This document shows, one piece after another, positions 10,345 to 19,066 of a DNA stretch of 64,000 nt. The stretch lies in contig JBDXCV010000003.1 in assembly GCA_039980135.1 (NCBI GenBank), positions 1 through 64,000 on the forward strand, given 5' to 3'. This DNA comes from Alphaproteobacteria bacterium (GTDB lineage Bacteria; Pseudomonadota; Alphaproteobacteria; UBA6615). The notes below the pieces were generated by a model. The model saw nothing but the letters and a program-made list of their open reading frames with translations. It searched no databases and was not told the DNA's origin. Position 1 is the stretch's first letter. Every line of letters begins with the position of its first letter. Position numbers and translations under genes: made by a program.

Positions 10345-12750
10345 TTACCCCCGCAGACTTCCGCCGGTCGCCTTCTCGACGGCCGCGACGATCTTCGCGG
10401 CGATCTTGTCGATTTCCTCGTCGGTGAGGGTCGCCTCGACCGGCTGCAACGTGACCTGGATCGCCAGCGATTTCTTGCCGTCCTCAATATTCTTGCCGTC
10501 ATAGACGTCAAACAGATCGACACCCGAAATCAGGTCGCGCTCGGCACCGCGCGCGGCGCGGATCACGTTGCCCGCCTCGACATCCGTGTCGACCATGAAC
10601 GCGAAATCACGCCGCACCGGCTGCAGCGCCGACAGGTGCAGCGGTGGCCGGGCCGCGCCCTTGTCCTTGCGGTCGGGCAGCGCATCGAGGAACACCTCGA
10701 AGCCGATCGAGGGGCCGCGCACGTCGAGCTTGCGCAGGACACCGGGATGAATCTCGCCGAACCAGGCCAGCACGTTCTTGCCGAGGCGCAGCCCGCTCGA
10801 GCGGCCCGGGTGATACCAGGCCGGCGCGTCGCGGCTGACCTGGAGATTGGCCGTGGGCGCACCGGCGGCGTCCAGCGCGGCCAGCGCATCGGCCTTGGCA
10901 TCGAGCGCGTCGGCGGCGCGCGCCGCACCGGACCAGTGGGGCGGGTGGGCGTTGCCGTGGCGTACGCCGGCGGCGACCAGAAGCTGGCCGTCGGGGCTGG
11001 CATTGCGATAGGCAGGGCCAAGCTCGAACAGGCCCAGATCGGCGAAACCCCGGTCGGCGTTGCGCCCGGCGGCGAGCAACAGATTGCCCAGGATCGATGG
11101 TCGCATCGCGTCCAGCTCGCTGGAAATCGGATTGGCCAGCATCAGATCGTCCATGCTGATTTCAGCACCCGCGAAAAGCTCGGCTTGCCCGCGACCCATG
11201 AAGGACCAGGTCACGGCCTCGTCGAGGCCCTGTGCGGCGAGCGATCGGCGCACCCGGCTGGCGCGCAATTGCGACGGCGTGATCGCGGCGGGCGGCAGTG
11301 CTGTGTCGCGGTCGAGCGAGACCGGCGCGATCTCGTCGAAGCCATGAATACGCGTGATTTCCTCGACCAGGTCCGGCTCGCCATGCACGTCCGGCCGCCA
11401 GGGCGGCACGGCGGCGGTAATGATGTCGCCTTTGGTCTCGGTCTCGAAACCAAGCCCATTCAGAATTTCCGCCTGGCGCGCGGGCGCGATTTCCACGCCG
11501 CCCAGGGTCGCGACGCGGTTTGTTCGTAGTTCGATCTTGTGCTGCCAGTCCGGCATGGACCCGGCGGTGACATGCGCGCTCGTCTCGCCGCCACAGAATT
11601 CGAGGATCATGCGGGTGGCGACATCCGCACCCCAGTTCGCGGATTCCGGATCGACCCCACGCTCGAACCGGTAGCGGGCATCGGAATCGATCGCCAGTTT
11701 GCGGCCGGTTGTCGCGACAGAGACCGGGTCAAACAACGCCACTTCAAGGAACACATCGGTGGTCTCTTCGGTGCAGCTCGAATCGAGCCCGCCCATGACG
11801 CCGGCGACCGCCTCGGCCTTGTCGCCGTCGCCGATCACGGTCATCTCGCCGTCGAGCGTGTATTCCCGCTCGACCAGGGCCATGAAATCCTCGCCGTCGC
11901 GGGCGCGTCGCATGGTCAGCGTGTTGGAACCGAGCTTGCCCGCATCGAACACATGCAACGGTCGGCCGAGATCGATGGAGACATAGTTCGTCACATCGAC
12001 CAGTGCGGAGATCGGCCGCAGGCCAATGGCGCGCAGGCGGTCCTGCACCCATTGGGGCGACGGCCGGTTGGTCACGCCACGGAAATGTCGGCCCACCACA
12101 TAGGAACACGCATTGTCGTCATCGGCGATCGCCCAGGCGACCGGGCTGTCATAGCTGCCGTCGATAGGCGCTGCGCTGTCAAAAGGCTTGAGGCTGCCGA
12201 GCCCGGCGGCGGCCAGATCGCGGGCGATGCCGCGCACACCGGTGCAGTCGGGGCGGTTCGGCGTCAACTCGATGTCGATCACCGGATCGTCGATCCCCAG
12301 TACGCCGGCAAACGGCGCACCCAGCGGCGCGGCGTCGGGCAGCTCGATGATGCCGTCATGTTCGTCGGATAGGCCCATCTCGCGTTCGGACACGAGCATG
12401 CCATTGGACTCGACGCCGCGGATCTTGGTTTTCTTCAACTCGACATCGATACCGGGGACATACGTCCCGGCCGGGGCGAAGACGCCCTTCATGCCCGCGC
12501 GCGCATTCGGCGCACCGCAAACGACCTGGACCTGCTCCTCACCCGTATCGACGGTACAGACCTGCAACCGGTCGGCATCGGGATGGCGTTCGGCCGAGAC
12601 GACATGCGCGACCGTGAAAGCCGCCAGCTTGGCGCCGGGGTCATCGACCGTGTCGACCTCGAGCCCGATGCGGATCAGCGTCTCGACGATTTCATCAACC
12701 GACGCGTCGGTCTCGAGATGGTCTTTCAGCCATGCCAGCGTGAACTTCAT
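10345..12750 (-). CDS. pheT: Phenylalanyl-tRNA synthetase beta subunit
   Basis: This 801-residue PheT charges tRNA-Phe as part of the alpha2-beta2 enzyme. It starts MKFTLAWLKDHLETDASVDE and has the tRNA-binding (EMAP-II-like) domain near 40-150. The B3/B4 editing region follows, then B5 and the catalytic-like core, and a C-terminal ferredoxin-like anticodon-binding domain (LQPVRRDFAFMVD). I chose ATG 12750. A further 18 in-frame codons upstream come from the palindromic intergenic repeat (they read VPAFAGTT, a well-known spurious translation) and should not be counted. It follows pheS with about 120 bp between, filled by that repeat. The stop overlaps a small inverted repeat (10330-10346). 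Confidence 0.97.
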   Translation of the reverse strand: MKFTLAWLKDHLETDASVDEIVETLIRIGLEVDTVDDPGAKLAAFTVAHVVSAERHPDADRLQVCTVDTGEEQVQVVCGAPNARAGMKGVFAPAGTYVPGIDVELKKTKIRGVESNGMLVSEREMGLSDEHDGIIELPDAAPLGAPFAGVLGIDDPVIDIELTPNRPDCTGVRGIARDLAAAGLGSLKPFDSAAPIDGSYDSPVAWAIADDDNACSYVVGRHFRGVTNRPSPQWVQDRLRAIGLRPISALVDVTNYVSIDLGRPLHVFDAGKLGSNTLTMRRARDGEDFMALVEREYTLDGEMTVIGDGDKAEAVAGVMGGLDSSCTEETTDVFLEVALFDPVSVATTGRKLAIDSDARYRFERGVDPESANWGADVATRMILEFCGGETSAHVTAGSMPDWQHKIELRTNRVATLGGVEIAPARQAEILNGLGFETETKGDIITAAVPPWRPDVHGEPDLVEEITRIHGFDEIAPVSLDRDTALPPAAITPSQLRASRVRRSLAAQGLDEAVTWSFMGRGQAELFAGAEISMDDLMLANPISSELDAMRPSILGNLLLAAGRNADRGFADLGLFELGPAYRNASPDGQLLVAAGVRHGNAHPPHWSGAARAADALDAKADALAALDAAGAPTANLQVSRDAPAWYHPGRSSGLRLGKNVLAWFGEIHPGVLRKLDVRGPSIGFEVFLDALPDRKDKGAARPPLHLSALQPVRRDFAFMVDTDVEAGNVIRAARGAERDLISGVDLFDVYDGKNIEDGKKSLAIQVTLQPVEATLTDEEIDKIAAKIVAAVEKATGGSLRG

Positions 12751-12767
12751 CGTGAAGATCCCACTGC

Positions 12768-12862
12768 GCGTCGTTCCCGCGAAGGCGGGAACCCATAATC
12801 GCAAACGGCTGCCCGGCCGGGCGCCTGTGTATATGGATGCCCGCCTGCGCGGGCATGACGAT
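12768..12862. repeat. Dispersed palindromic intergenic repeat between pheS and pheT
   Basis: Two perfect hairpins are present: GTTCCCGC-GAAG-GCGGGAAC at 12773-12792 and ATGCCCGC-CTGC-GCGGGCAT at 12837-12856. This is the type that gives false PAFAGTT translations. It sits inside the pheS-pheT transcript, so it may affect mRNA processing. Confidence 0.85.
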
Positions 12863-12874
12863 TAAAGTGACCCA

Positions 12875-13963
12875 TCACAGCCCCCGCACCATGGACGGCA
12901 CGGCGAGCGGCACGAAGCCGTAATGCTTGAGCCAGCGAATGTCGGCATCGAAGAAGGTGCGCAGATCGGGGATGCCATATTTCAGCATCGCGATCCGGTC
13001 GATCCCCATGCCGAAGGCGAAGCCCTGATATTTGGCTGAATCGATGCCGCCATATTCGAGCACCCTGGGATGGACCATGCCGGACCCCATGATCTCGAGC
13101 CAGTTGTCGGCCCCCTCGCCGAAATTGCCTATCTTGAGTTCGCCGCCCTCGCGCGAGCAGCCGATATCGACTTCCATCGAAGGCTCGGTGAAGGGGAAAT
13201 GGCTCGGCCGGAAACGTACGGGCAGATCGGGGATGTCGAAGAAGGCCCGGCAGAAATCGATGATGCAGCCCTTGAGGTGGCCCAGATGGGTCGTCTCGTC
13301 GATGACCAGCGCCTCGATCTGGTGGAACATCGGCGTGTGGGTGGCATCGGAATCGCTGCGATAGGTCCGCCCCGGCGCGATAACCCGGATCGGCGGCTTG
13401 GCGGTTTCCATCGTGCGGATCTGCACGGGCGAGGTGTGGGTCCTCAGCACGGGCTGGGCCGCACCCTCCTGTCCTTCAAGATAGAAGGTGTCGTGCATCT
13501 GGCGGGCCGGATGCTCGGGCGGGATGTTCAGCGCCGTGAAGTTGTGGAAGTCATCCTCGATGTCCGGCCCCTCGGCGACGGTGAAGCCCATCTCGCCGAA
13601 GATCGCGATGCATTCTTCCGTCACCTGGCTGACCGGGTGCAAATGCCCACCCGGCCGCGGGCGCGGCGGCAGGGTAACATCGATGGTCTCATGGGCGAGC
13701 CGTGCCTCAAGCGCGACCGCATCGAGATCGGCCTGGCGCGACGTGATCGCCTCCTGGACCGCGTCCTTCACCCGGTTGAGGGCCTGACCCGCCTCCTTGC
13801 GGGCCTCGCCATCGAGCTGGCCCAGGCCCTTCATCTGATCGGTGATGCGGCCCTTCTTGCCAAGCGCGGACACGCGAACGGCCTCGAGCGCGTCGAGGCT
13901 GTCCGCTGCCGACACTTCTGCCAGCAGGGATGCTTGCAACTCGGTGACGTCAGGCGCGGTCAT
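12875..13963 (-). CDS. pheS: Phenylalanyl-tRNA synthetase alpha subunit
   Basis: This 362-residue protein has an N-terminal coiled coil (about 1-90) for tRNA binding and a class II catalytic domain. Motif 2 includes [12 protein letters not shown] and [19 protein letters not shown]. Motif 3 is [18 protein letters not shown] near the C-terminus. It aminoacylates tRNA-Phe with PheT. The order rpmI-rplT-pheS-pheT on one strand is the usual bacterial arrangement, here without infC, which is about 4 kb away next to thrS. Confidence 0.98.
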   Translation of the reverse strand: MTAPDVTELQASLLAEVSAADSLDALEAVRVSALGKKGRITDQMKGLGQLDGEARKEAGQALNRVKDAVQEAITSRQADLDAVALEARLAHETIDVTLPPRPRPGGHLHPVSQVTEECIAIFGEMGFTVAEGPDIEDDFHNFTALNIPPEHPARQMHDTFYLEGQEGAAQPVLRTHTSPVQIRTMETAKPPIRVIAPGRTYRSDSDATHTPMFHQIEALVIDETTHLGHLKGCIIDFCRAFFDIPDLPVRFRPSHFPFTEPSMEVDIGCSREGGELKIGNFGEGADNWLEIMGSGMVHPRVLEYGGIDSAKYQGFAFGMGIDRIAMLKYGIPDLRTFFDADIRWLKHYGFVPLAVPSMVRGL

Positions 13964-14009
13964 GGCGTACCCCGTTCGACCCGACTGAGCGACCCCTTGC
14001 GGGACCGGT

Positions 14010-14375
14010 TCAGGCGGATGCGTTGAGGGCGGCCTGCGCCTGATCGACCAGGCTCTTGAATGCCTCGGGCTCGCGGATCGCCAGATCGGACAGGACCTTG
14101 CGATCGAGCTCGATGCCGGCCTGCTTCATGCCGTTCATGAACTGGGAATAGGTCAGACCATGCTCGCGCGCACCTGCATTGATGCGCTGAATCCAGAGCG
14201 AGCGGAAGTTGCGCTTGCGGACCTTTCGATCGCGATAGGCGTATTGCAGGCCCTTCTCGACCCGCTCTTTCGCGACGCGATAGACCTTGGAATTGCGGCC
14301 CTGGTAACCCTTGGCGGCCTTGAGAACCTTCTTCCGGCGCGCGTTACGCTGGACGGTATTTTTTGCGCGTGACAT
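14010..14375 (-). CDS. rplT: 50S ribosomal protein L20
   Basis: This 121-residue basic protein starts [19 protein letters not shown] and has the L20 signature region [20 protein letters not shown]. It binds 23S rRNA early in 50S assembly. It follows rpmI after 3 bp. In other bacteria L20 represses its own operon; no such site could be assigned here. Confidence 0.98.
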   Translation of the reverse strand: MSRAKNTVQRNARRKKVLKAAKGYQGRNSKVYRVAKERVEKGLQYAYRDRKVRKRNFRSLWIQRINAGAREHGLTYSQFMNGMKQAGIELDRKVLSDLAIREPEAFKSLVDQAQAALNASA

Positions 14376-14378
14376 CGG

Positions 14379-14585
14379 TTAGCCCCTCTTCGCATAGGGC
14401 ATCATCGGCCGGAGAATCTTCTCATCCGACTTGGCGATGTTGCCGATCTTGCGCGCCTTGCGCTTCATGGATTGGGAGCGCTTGCGCATGCCGTGTCGCA
14501 TGCCCGAAGGCTTCATTCGGATTTTGCCGGAGGCCGAGACGCGGAATCGCTTCTTGACCGACGCTTTGGTCTTCATCTTGGGCAT
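14379..14585 (-). CDS. rpmI: 50S ribosomal protein L35
   Basis: This 68-residue, very basic protein begins MPKMKTKASVKKRFRVSASGKI, the L35 signature, and is of standard length. It is the first gene of the rpmI-rplT-pheS-pheT unit, with a promoter-like sequence about 100 bp upstream and an AGCGAGGAC ribosome binding site. Confidence 0.97.
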   Translation of the reverse strand: MPKMKTKASVKKRFRVSASGKIRMKPSGMRHGMRKRSQSMKRKARKIGNIAKSDEKILRPMMPYAKRG

Positions 14586-14684
14586 TTTGTCCTCGCTTTG
14601 ATTTCGCGTGATTTGCTCGACGGCTGGGCTGCCCCGGGCGTTAATTTTCGCCCTGCCGCACCGTCGCTGTTCGGAATGCGCGGG

Positions 14685-14713
14685 GTTATAGCCCCGCAGG
14701 GCCCGGCTGGCAA
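14685..14713 (-). promoter_or_regulatory. Sigma-70-type promoter for rpmI-rplT-pheST
   Basis: On the minus strand, TTGCCA (14713-14708) is followed after 17 bp by TATAAC (14690-14685), a near-consensus pair. The transcript would have a leader of about 90 nt before rpmI. The leader contains no obvious Phe-rich leader peptide. Confidence 0.65.
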
Positions 14714-14798
14714 GGGATATCCCCCGGATTTCATTGCCTTACGGGAACCGCCTCACTAGGGTCCGTGCAAATCAAAAACACGAAGCAGGGGGACTATC

Positions 14799-15581
14799 AT
14801 GGATCTGGAACTCAACGGCAAAACCGCGATCGTGACCGGCGCCAGCAAGGGCATCGGCAAGGCCGTCGCCGAGGTGCTCGCCGAGGAAGGCTGCTCGCTG
14901 CATCTGGTCTCGCGGACCGAGGCCGACCTCAACACCCTGCGCGACGATCTGAACGACCGGTTCGGGGCCCAGGTGACCGTCCATGCGCTCGATCTGTCGA
15001 AACCCGAGGCCGTGAAAACCCTGGCCGCAGCGGCGGGCGACGCGGACATTCTGGTCAACAACGCCGGCGCAATTCCCGCCGGCGACCTCACCCGGCTCGA
15101 CGACGACACGATCAAGAGCGCCTGGGATTTGAAAGTCTTCGGCTTCGTCGGGCTCATCCGGGGAATTTATCCGCGCATGTGCGAACGCGGCTCTGGCGCG
15201 ATCGTCAACGTCATCGGCATGGCGGGCGAACGCCCCCGCGCGGGCTATATCGCGGGCTCCATGGCCAATGCGGCCCTGATGCAGCTCACCCGAGCACTGG
15301 GAGCGGAAAGCCTCGACCACGGCGTGCGCGTCGTCGGCATAAATCCCGGCCCGATCGAGACCGAGCGGCTGGTCAGCCAGGCCAAGATCAACGCCGACAT
15401 GGAGTTCGGCGACGAATCCCGCTGGCGCGAGACCCACAAGAGCCTGCCCGGCGGACGCCCCGGACTGCCCGAAGAAATGGGCTGGCTCGCCGCCTATCTG
15501 GCCAGCGCACGCGCATCCTGGGTCTCCGGCACCGTCGTCATGGCCGATGGCGGCCAGCATTCGCGCTCGGCGCGGGGATAA
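14799..15581 (+). CDS. SDR-family oxidoreductase with altered YxxxK site
   Basis: This 260-residue Rossmann protein has TGASKGIG (13-20), the cofactor loop, and NNAG (87-90). The NPGPIETERL segment after the active site and a terminal SGTVVMADGG are typical of SDR enzymes. The catalytic region is unusual: Y150 is followed by IAGS, so Ser154 stands where Lys is expected, and the NVIG stretch lacks the usual Ser. The same YIAGS pattern exists, as I recall, in a divergent SDR subgroup, so this may be a subfamily trait and not damage. Substrate unknown. It is divergent from the rpmI operon. Confidence 0.85.
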   Translation: MDLELNGKTAIVTGASKGIGKAVAEVLAEEGCSLHLVSRTEADLNTLRDDLNDRFGAQVTVHALDLSKPEAVKTLAAAAGDADILVNNAGAIPAGDLTRLDDDTIKSAWDLKVFGFVGLIRGIYPRMCERGSGAIVNVIGMAGERPRAGYIAGSMANAALMQLTRALGAESLDHGVRVVGINPGPIETERLVSQAKINADMEFGDESRWRETHKSLPGGRPGLPEEMGWLAAYLASARASWVSGTVVMADGGQHSRSARG

Positions 15582-15589
15582 GCATAAAC

Positions 15590-15672
15590 CGTCATGCGCG
15601 GACTTGATCCGCGCATCTCATCTCGCGCGCGACCTGTGTCACCAGATGGCCGGATCAAGTCCGGCCATGACG
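15590..15672. repeat. Dispersed palindromic intergenic repeat, copy 3
   Basis: Carries GTCATGCGCGGACTTGATCC at one end and a hairpin GATGGCCGG-ATCAAGT-CCGGCCATG at the other. It is the same architecture as the copy at 7963-8080, with compensatory changes that keep the stems paired. Confidence 0.8.
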
Positions 15673-15701
15673 AAGATGCATATGCGCGGTAACATCCGCG
15701 C

Positions 15702-16700
15702 ATGAGCGACATGCACGTCCCCGTCATCGACATCGCGCCCTATCTTTCGGGCGACGCGGCGGCGCAAGCGCGCGTGGTCGATATCGTCCGCGCGGCGTGT
15801 GAAGGGATCGGCTTCTTCACCATCACCGGGCACGGGGTGGAGCCCGAAATCATCGATAATTTGCGGAACAATGCGCGCGGCTTCTTCGCCCGGCCCGCCG
15901 ACGAGAAGCTGGGGGTCCACCACGCCAACCCGGCCCTGCCCCGCGGCTACCGGGCGATCGGCGACGAGGGCCTCGCCTATGGCGCGGGTGACGAGACGCC
16001 GCCGGACCTGAAGGAAGTGTTCCACATGGGCCCGCCGGATTTCCCGGATGAGGACTACTTCACTTGCGAGGCTGCCGCCGCCCACTTCATCGAGAATGTC
16101 TATCCCGAACAACCATCTGAATTCCGCACCGCGGCCAGCATCTATTACCGCCGCCTCGAACAACTCGGCCAGACGATCGAGGAAATCTTCGCCCGCGCGC
16201 TCGACCTGCCGCCGAACTTTTTCCGCAAATACACCGACCGGCAGATCGCGGCGCTGCGGATTATCCGCTACCCCCCGACACAGGCCACACCCTTGCCGGG
16301 GCAGCTGCGGGCCGGCGCCCACACCGACTATGGCACCTTCACATTGCTGCTCAGCGAGAACCGCCCCGGCGGGCTGGAGGTCCAGACCCGCACCGGCGAC
16401 TGGATCAGCGTGCCCACGCCCGCCGACGCCTTCGTCGTCAATATCGGTGATCTCCTGATGCGCTGGACCAATGACCGGTTCGTCTCGAACCCCCACCGCG
16501 TCGCCATCCCGCCCGACGACGCGGGCGATGCGGCCGACCGGCTGTCGGTCGTGTTCTTCCACCATCCCAATTACGACGCCGAGATCGCCTGTATCCCGAC
16601 CTGTACGGATGCGGACAATCCGCCGAAATACGACCCGGTCTTTTCCGGGCCCTACCGCGTGTCCATGTACACCGCGACCCGCCTCGAGAAAGACGACTGA
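15702..16700 (+). CDS. Isopenicillin-N-synthase-like 2-oxoglutarate/Fe(II) dioxygenase
   Basis: This 332-residue enzyme of the non-haem iron dioxygenase superfamily starts with the N-terminal DIOX_N segment (PVIDIAPYL, ACEGIGFFTITGHG). The jelly-roll core has the iron ligands in AHTDYGTFTLL (H and D) and SNPHRVAIP (distal H). A following Arg region, with RLSVVFFHHPN, would bind 2-oxoglutarate. Substrate cannot be predicted. The next gene starts 2 bp after its stop, so the two are probably co-transcribed. Confidence 0.9.
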   Translation: MSDMHVPVIDIAPYLSGDAAAQARVVDIVRAACEGIGFFTITGHGVEPEIIDNLRNNARGFFARPADEKLGVHHANPALPRGYRAIGDEGLAYGAGDETPPDLKEVFHMGPPDFPDEDYFTCEAAAAHFIENVYPEQPSEFRTAASIYYRRLEQLGQTIEEIFARALDLPPNFFRKYTDRQIAALRIIRYPPTQATPLPGQLRAGAHTDYGTFTLLLSENRPGGLEVQTRTGDWISVPTPADAFVVNIGDLLMRWTNDRFVSNPHRVAIPPDDAGDAADRLSVVFFHHPNYDAEIACIPTCTDADNPPKYDPVFSGPYRVSMYTATRLEKDD

Positions 16701-16702
16701 AT

Positions 16703-17440
16703 ATGGCGACCTTCCTTCTGATACATGGCGCATGGCAGGGCGCCTGGGCATGGCAAATTCTGATACCCCATCTGGAAACCGCGGGTCACACGGCAATCGC
16801 GGTCGATCTGCCGGGGGACGGCCATGACGACACACCGCCGGAAACCGTCACGACGATGCTGTGCGCCGAGAAGGTCGCCGGGCTGATCGATCAGGCCGAG
16901 GGGCCTGTCATCGTCGTGGGGCATTCCATGGGCGGCACGGTGGCCTCGCAGGTCTGCGAGCTCCGGCCGGACCGGATTGCCGTGGCCGTCTATCTCTGCG
17001 CCTTCCTGCTGGGAGACGGGGATTCCTGCATCGATTTCTACGCGCGGGCCTGGAAGGACTGGATGACCGGGGCTCATGCGCGGGTGACCCATTCCGAAGA
17101 CAGGCTGGTCTCGATGATCGACCCGGAAGCCGCCATAGATGTGTTCTTCAATACGACCGACCCGGCGGCGGCCCGCGCTGCGGCGGCGCAACTCACGCCG
17201 CAGCCGGAAGCCTCGCGGCGCTCGCGCCTGCAGCTCAGTGACGAAAAATACGGCACGGTACCGCGCGTCTATATCGAGACGCTGCGCGACCAGTCGGTGT
17301 TCCCGGAATTACAGAAGCAGATGTACACCGAGACACAAGTCGACAAGCTCTATTCCCTCGACACGGATCACGCGCCGCTGGTGGGCGCGCCGGAAAAGCT
17401 GGCCGCGATATTGCTGGAGGTGGCGGACGATCACACGTGA
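16703..17440 (+). CDS. Alpha/beta hydrolase, plant-esterase/EstC type
   Basis: This 245-residue hydrolase has HGAWQGAWAW near the N-terminus (oxyanion region). The nucleophile elbow GHSMGG is at about 73-78, and a C-terminal SLDTDHAPLV supplies the His. The pattern resembles small soluble esterases related to plant methyl-ester esterases. It starts 2 bp after the dioxygenase, suggesting an operon and possibly a shared small-molecule pathway. A 40-bp tandem duplication lies just downstream. Confidence 0.85.
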   Translation: MATFLLIHGAWQGAWAWQILIPHLETAGHTAIAVDLPGDGHDDTPPETVTTMLCAEKVAGLIDQAEGPVIVVGHSMGGTVASQVCELRPDRIAVAVYLCAFLLGDGDSCIDFYARAWKDWMTGAHARVTHSEDRLVSMIDPEAAIDVFFNTTDPAAARAAAAQLTPQPEASRRSRLQLSDEKYGTVPRVYIETLRDQSVFPELQKQMYTETQVDKLYSLDTDHAPLVGAPEKLAAILLEVADDHT

Positions 17441-17476
17441 TCCGCGACGTCACGCCGCACAATCAACCTTGGCACC

Positions 17477-17556
17477 CTGCCTGCCGCAACCCACATAATC
17501 ATTGAGGAATCGCGTTCTGCCTGCCGCAACCCACATAATCATTGAGGAATCGCGTT
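17477..17556. repeat. Perfect 40-bp tandem duplication upstream of the alternative oxidase gene
   Basis: Units 17477-17516 and 17517-17556 are identical and abut exactly. The second ends 32 bp before the AOX start codon, so the duplication lies in its leader or promoter. Confidence 0.95.
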
Positions 17557-17588
17557 TACCCTTGAAGATGACAAAGGAGCAACGTGAG

Positions 17589-18266
17589 ATGACCATCCAC
17601 CGTCAGATACCGGCCGCTGAATATGCGTCGCCGCACCGCGCACCACACGGCTTCAGCGATCGGTTCGCCTTCGCACTCGTAAAGTTTCTCCGCTTCTTCG
17701 CGGACTGGTTCTTCGCCAAACGCTATGGCCACCGCGCCATTGTGCTCGAGACCGTCGCCGCCGTTCCCGGCATGGTCGGCGGACTTCTCCAACATCTCAA
17801 GGCGTTGCGTCACATCCGCGACGATCAGGGCTGGATCCGCGAACTTCTGGACGAGGCAGACAATGAACGCATGCATCTGATGACGTTCATCCAGATCGCC
17901 CAGCCGACGTCATTCGAACGCTTCGTGGTCATGATGACCCAAGCGGTCTTCTACAATTTCTATTTCTTCCTCTACCTCTTCGCGCCGAAGACCGCCCATC
18001 GGGTGGTCGGCTATTTCGAGGAGGAGGCCGTCATCAGCTACACCCATTATCTGGGCGAGATCGATGCCGGGCGGCATCCCAATGTGCCCGCCCCGCAGAT
18101 CGCCATCGACTATTGGAACCTGGACGCCAACGCGACCTTGCGCGACGTGGTGATTGTTGTGCGCGAAGACGAAGCCGGCCATCGCGACCGGAACCATGGC
18201 TTCGCCGATCAGCTCGAACGCGGCGAGCAGCCGACGGGCTCGGGCCCGTCCGTGGCGAGCAACTGA
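17589..18266 (+). CDS. aox: Alternative oxidase (cyanide-insensitive ubiquinol oxidase)
   Basis: This 225-residue membrane-associated di-iron quinol oxidase transfers electrons from ubiquinol to O2 without proton pumping. All ligand motifs are present: LET (E54), NERMH (E93, H96), EEEA (144-147) and DEAGH (E195, H198). Two hydrophobic helices (about 53-70 and 110-133) anchor it on the membrane face. I chose ATG 17589 because AAGGAG lies 9 bp upstream; an ATG seven codons earlier has no ribosome binding site. AOX is known in some alphaproteobacteria and in mitochondria. It is monocistronic. The duplicated 40-bp unit in its leader is a candidate regulatory element. Confidence 0.95.
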   Translation: MTIHRQIPAAEYASPHRAPHGFSDRFAFALVKFLRFFADWFFAKRYGHRAIVLETVAAVPGMVGGLLQHLKALRHIRDDQGWIRELLDEADNERMHLMTFIQIAQPTSFERFVVMMTQAVFYNFYFFLYLFAPKTAHRVVGYFEEEAVISYTHYLGEIDAGRHPNVPAPQIAIDYWNLDANATLRDVVIVVREDEAGHRDRNHGFADQLERGEQPTGSGPSVASN

Positions 18267-18297
18267 AGGTTCGTCGGGCGCGCTCACATTATTTTCA

Positions 18298-18410
18298 TCG
18301 TCATGCCGGCACTTGATGCGGGCATCTCGTCTCGGTCATTGCAAGATGCGCGGATACCGCCCTTGCGCTTTGCGCGTTGGTGGAAATGCATCAAGCCGGC
18401 GCATGACGGA
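18298..18410. repeat. Dispersed palindromic intergenic repeat, copy 4
   Basis: Begins CGTCATGCCGGCACTTGATG and ends CATCAAGCCGGCGCATGACG, an imperfect outer inverted repeat. The internal TTGCGCTTTGCGCGTTGG block is also found in the copy at 7963-8080. It lies between the convergent AOX and infC genes. Confidence 0.75.
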
Positions 18411-18431
18411 CAAACATGAAGCGCACAATGC

Positions 18432-18457
18432 AAAAGCCCCGCACGTAGCGGGGCTTT
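18432..18457 (-). terminator. Rho-independent terminator after infC
   Basis: A perfect 10-bp stem, AAAGCCCCGC-TACGT-GCGGGGCTTT on the minus strand, is followed by a short T run. It lies 28 bp beyond the infC stop. Confidence 0.85.
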
Positions 18458-18484
18458 CGGAACTAGTTCGTGAAACGGGTTCGC

Positions 18485-19024
18485 CTAGCGCGGTGAAATC
18501 ACCATCACCATCTGGCGGCCTTCCATCTTCGGCATCTGTTCGACCTTGGCGATCTCATCGAGTTCCGTGCGAACCCGTTCGAGCACCTGGGCGCCCAGAT
18601 CCTGATGCGCCATCTCGCGACCACGGAAGCGAAGGGTCACCTTCACCTTGTCACCGTCGTCGATGAACCGGCGGGCGTTGCGCATCTTCACGTCGTAATC
18701 ATGGGTGTCGATGTTGGGGCGAAGCTTGATCTCCTTGACGTCGATCGTCTTCTGCTTCTTGCGCGCCTCGTTGCGCTTCTTCTGCTCCTGATATTTGAGC
18801 TTCCCGTTATCGATAATCTTGCAAACCGGCGGATCGGCGTTCGGCGACACCTCCACCAGGTCGAGCCCCACCTCAAAGGCGCGCTCCAGCGCGGCGGCCG
18901 TATCTACAACGCCGACCTGTTCGCCATTCTCGTCAACGAGGCGTACCTGCGGAACGCTGATATCCTCGTTGGTGCGCGGTCCGTCTTTCTTCGGGGGACT
19001 CTGATCTACTGGTCGTCTAGCGAT
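18485..19024 (-). CDS. infC: Translation initiation factor IF-3, with a non-canonical start codon
   Basis: This 179-residue IF-3 binds the 30S subunit and checks start-codon fidelity. The N-terminal domain includes [21 protein letters not shown] and the segment through [19 protein letters not shown]. The C-terminal domain includes [13 protein letters not shown]. The only ATG/GTG/TTG-type start in frame (18871) would delete most of the N-terminal domain. The natural start is AUC at 19024-19022, 7 nt after an AGGAG ribosome binding site; an in-frame AUU lies two codons upstream. A rare start codon is the known basis of infC self-regulation in Escherichia coli, which uses AUU. It lies 42 bp downstream of thrS. 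Confidence 0.93.
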   Translation of the reverse strand: MARRPVDQSPPKKDGPRTNEDISVPQVRLVDENGEQVGVVDTAAALERAFEVGLDLVEVSPNADPPVCKIIDNGKLKYQEQKKRNEARKKQKTIDVKEIKLRPNIDTHDYDVKMRNARRFIDDGDKVKVTLRFRGREMAHQDLGAQVLERVRTELDEIAKVEQMPKMEGRQMVMVISPR

Positions 19025-19036
19025 TACAATTCTCCT
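19022..19036 (-). promoter_or_regulatory. infC ribosome binding site with AUC (or AUU) start codon
   Basis: On the minus strand AGGAG (19036-19032) is followed after 7 nt by ATC (19024-19022). ATT (19030-19028) is in frame but only 1 nt from the Shine-Dalgarno, which favours ATC. IF-3 rejects such starts, which gives negative feedback. Confidence 0.75.
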
Positions 19037-19066
19037 TCCGGGGCAATTTCAGTTGAATAATCCATC

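Noticed and set aside
12751-12804. N-terminal extension of pheT by 18 codons
   Set aside because: These codons come from the palindromic intergenic repeat, the known source of false PAFAGTT peptides. Family alignment starts at ATG 12750.
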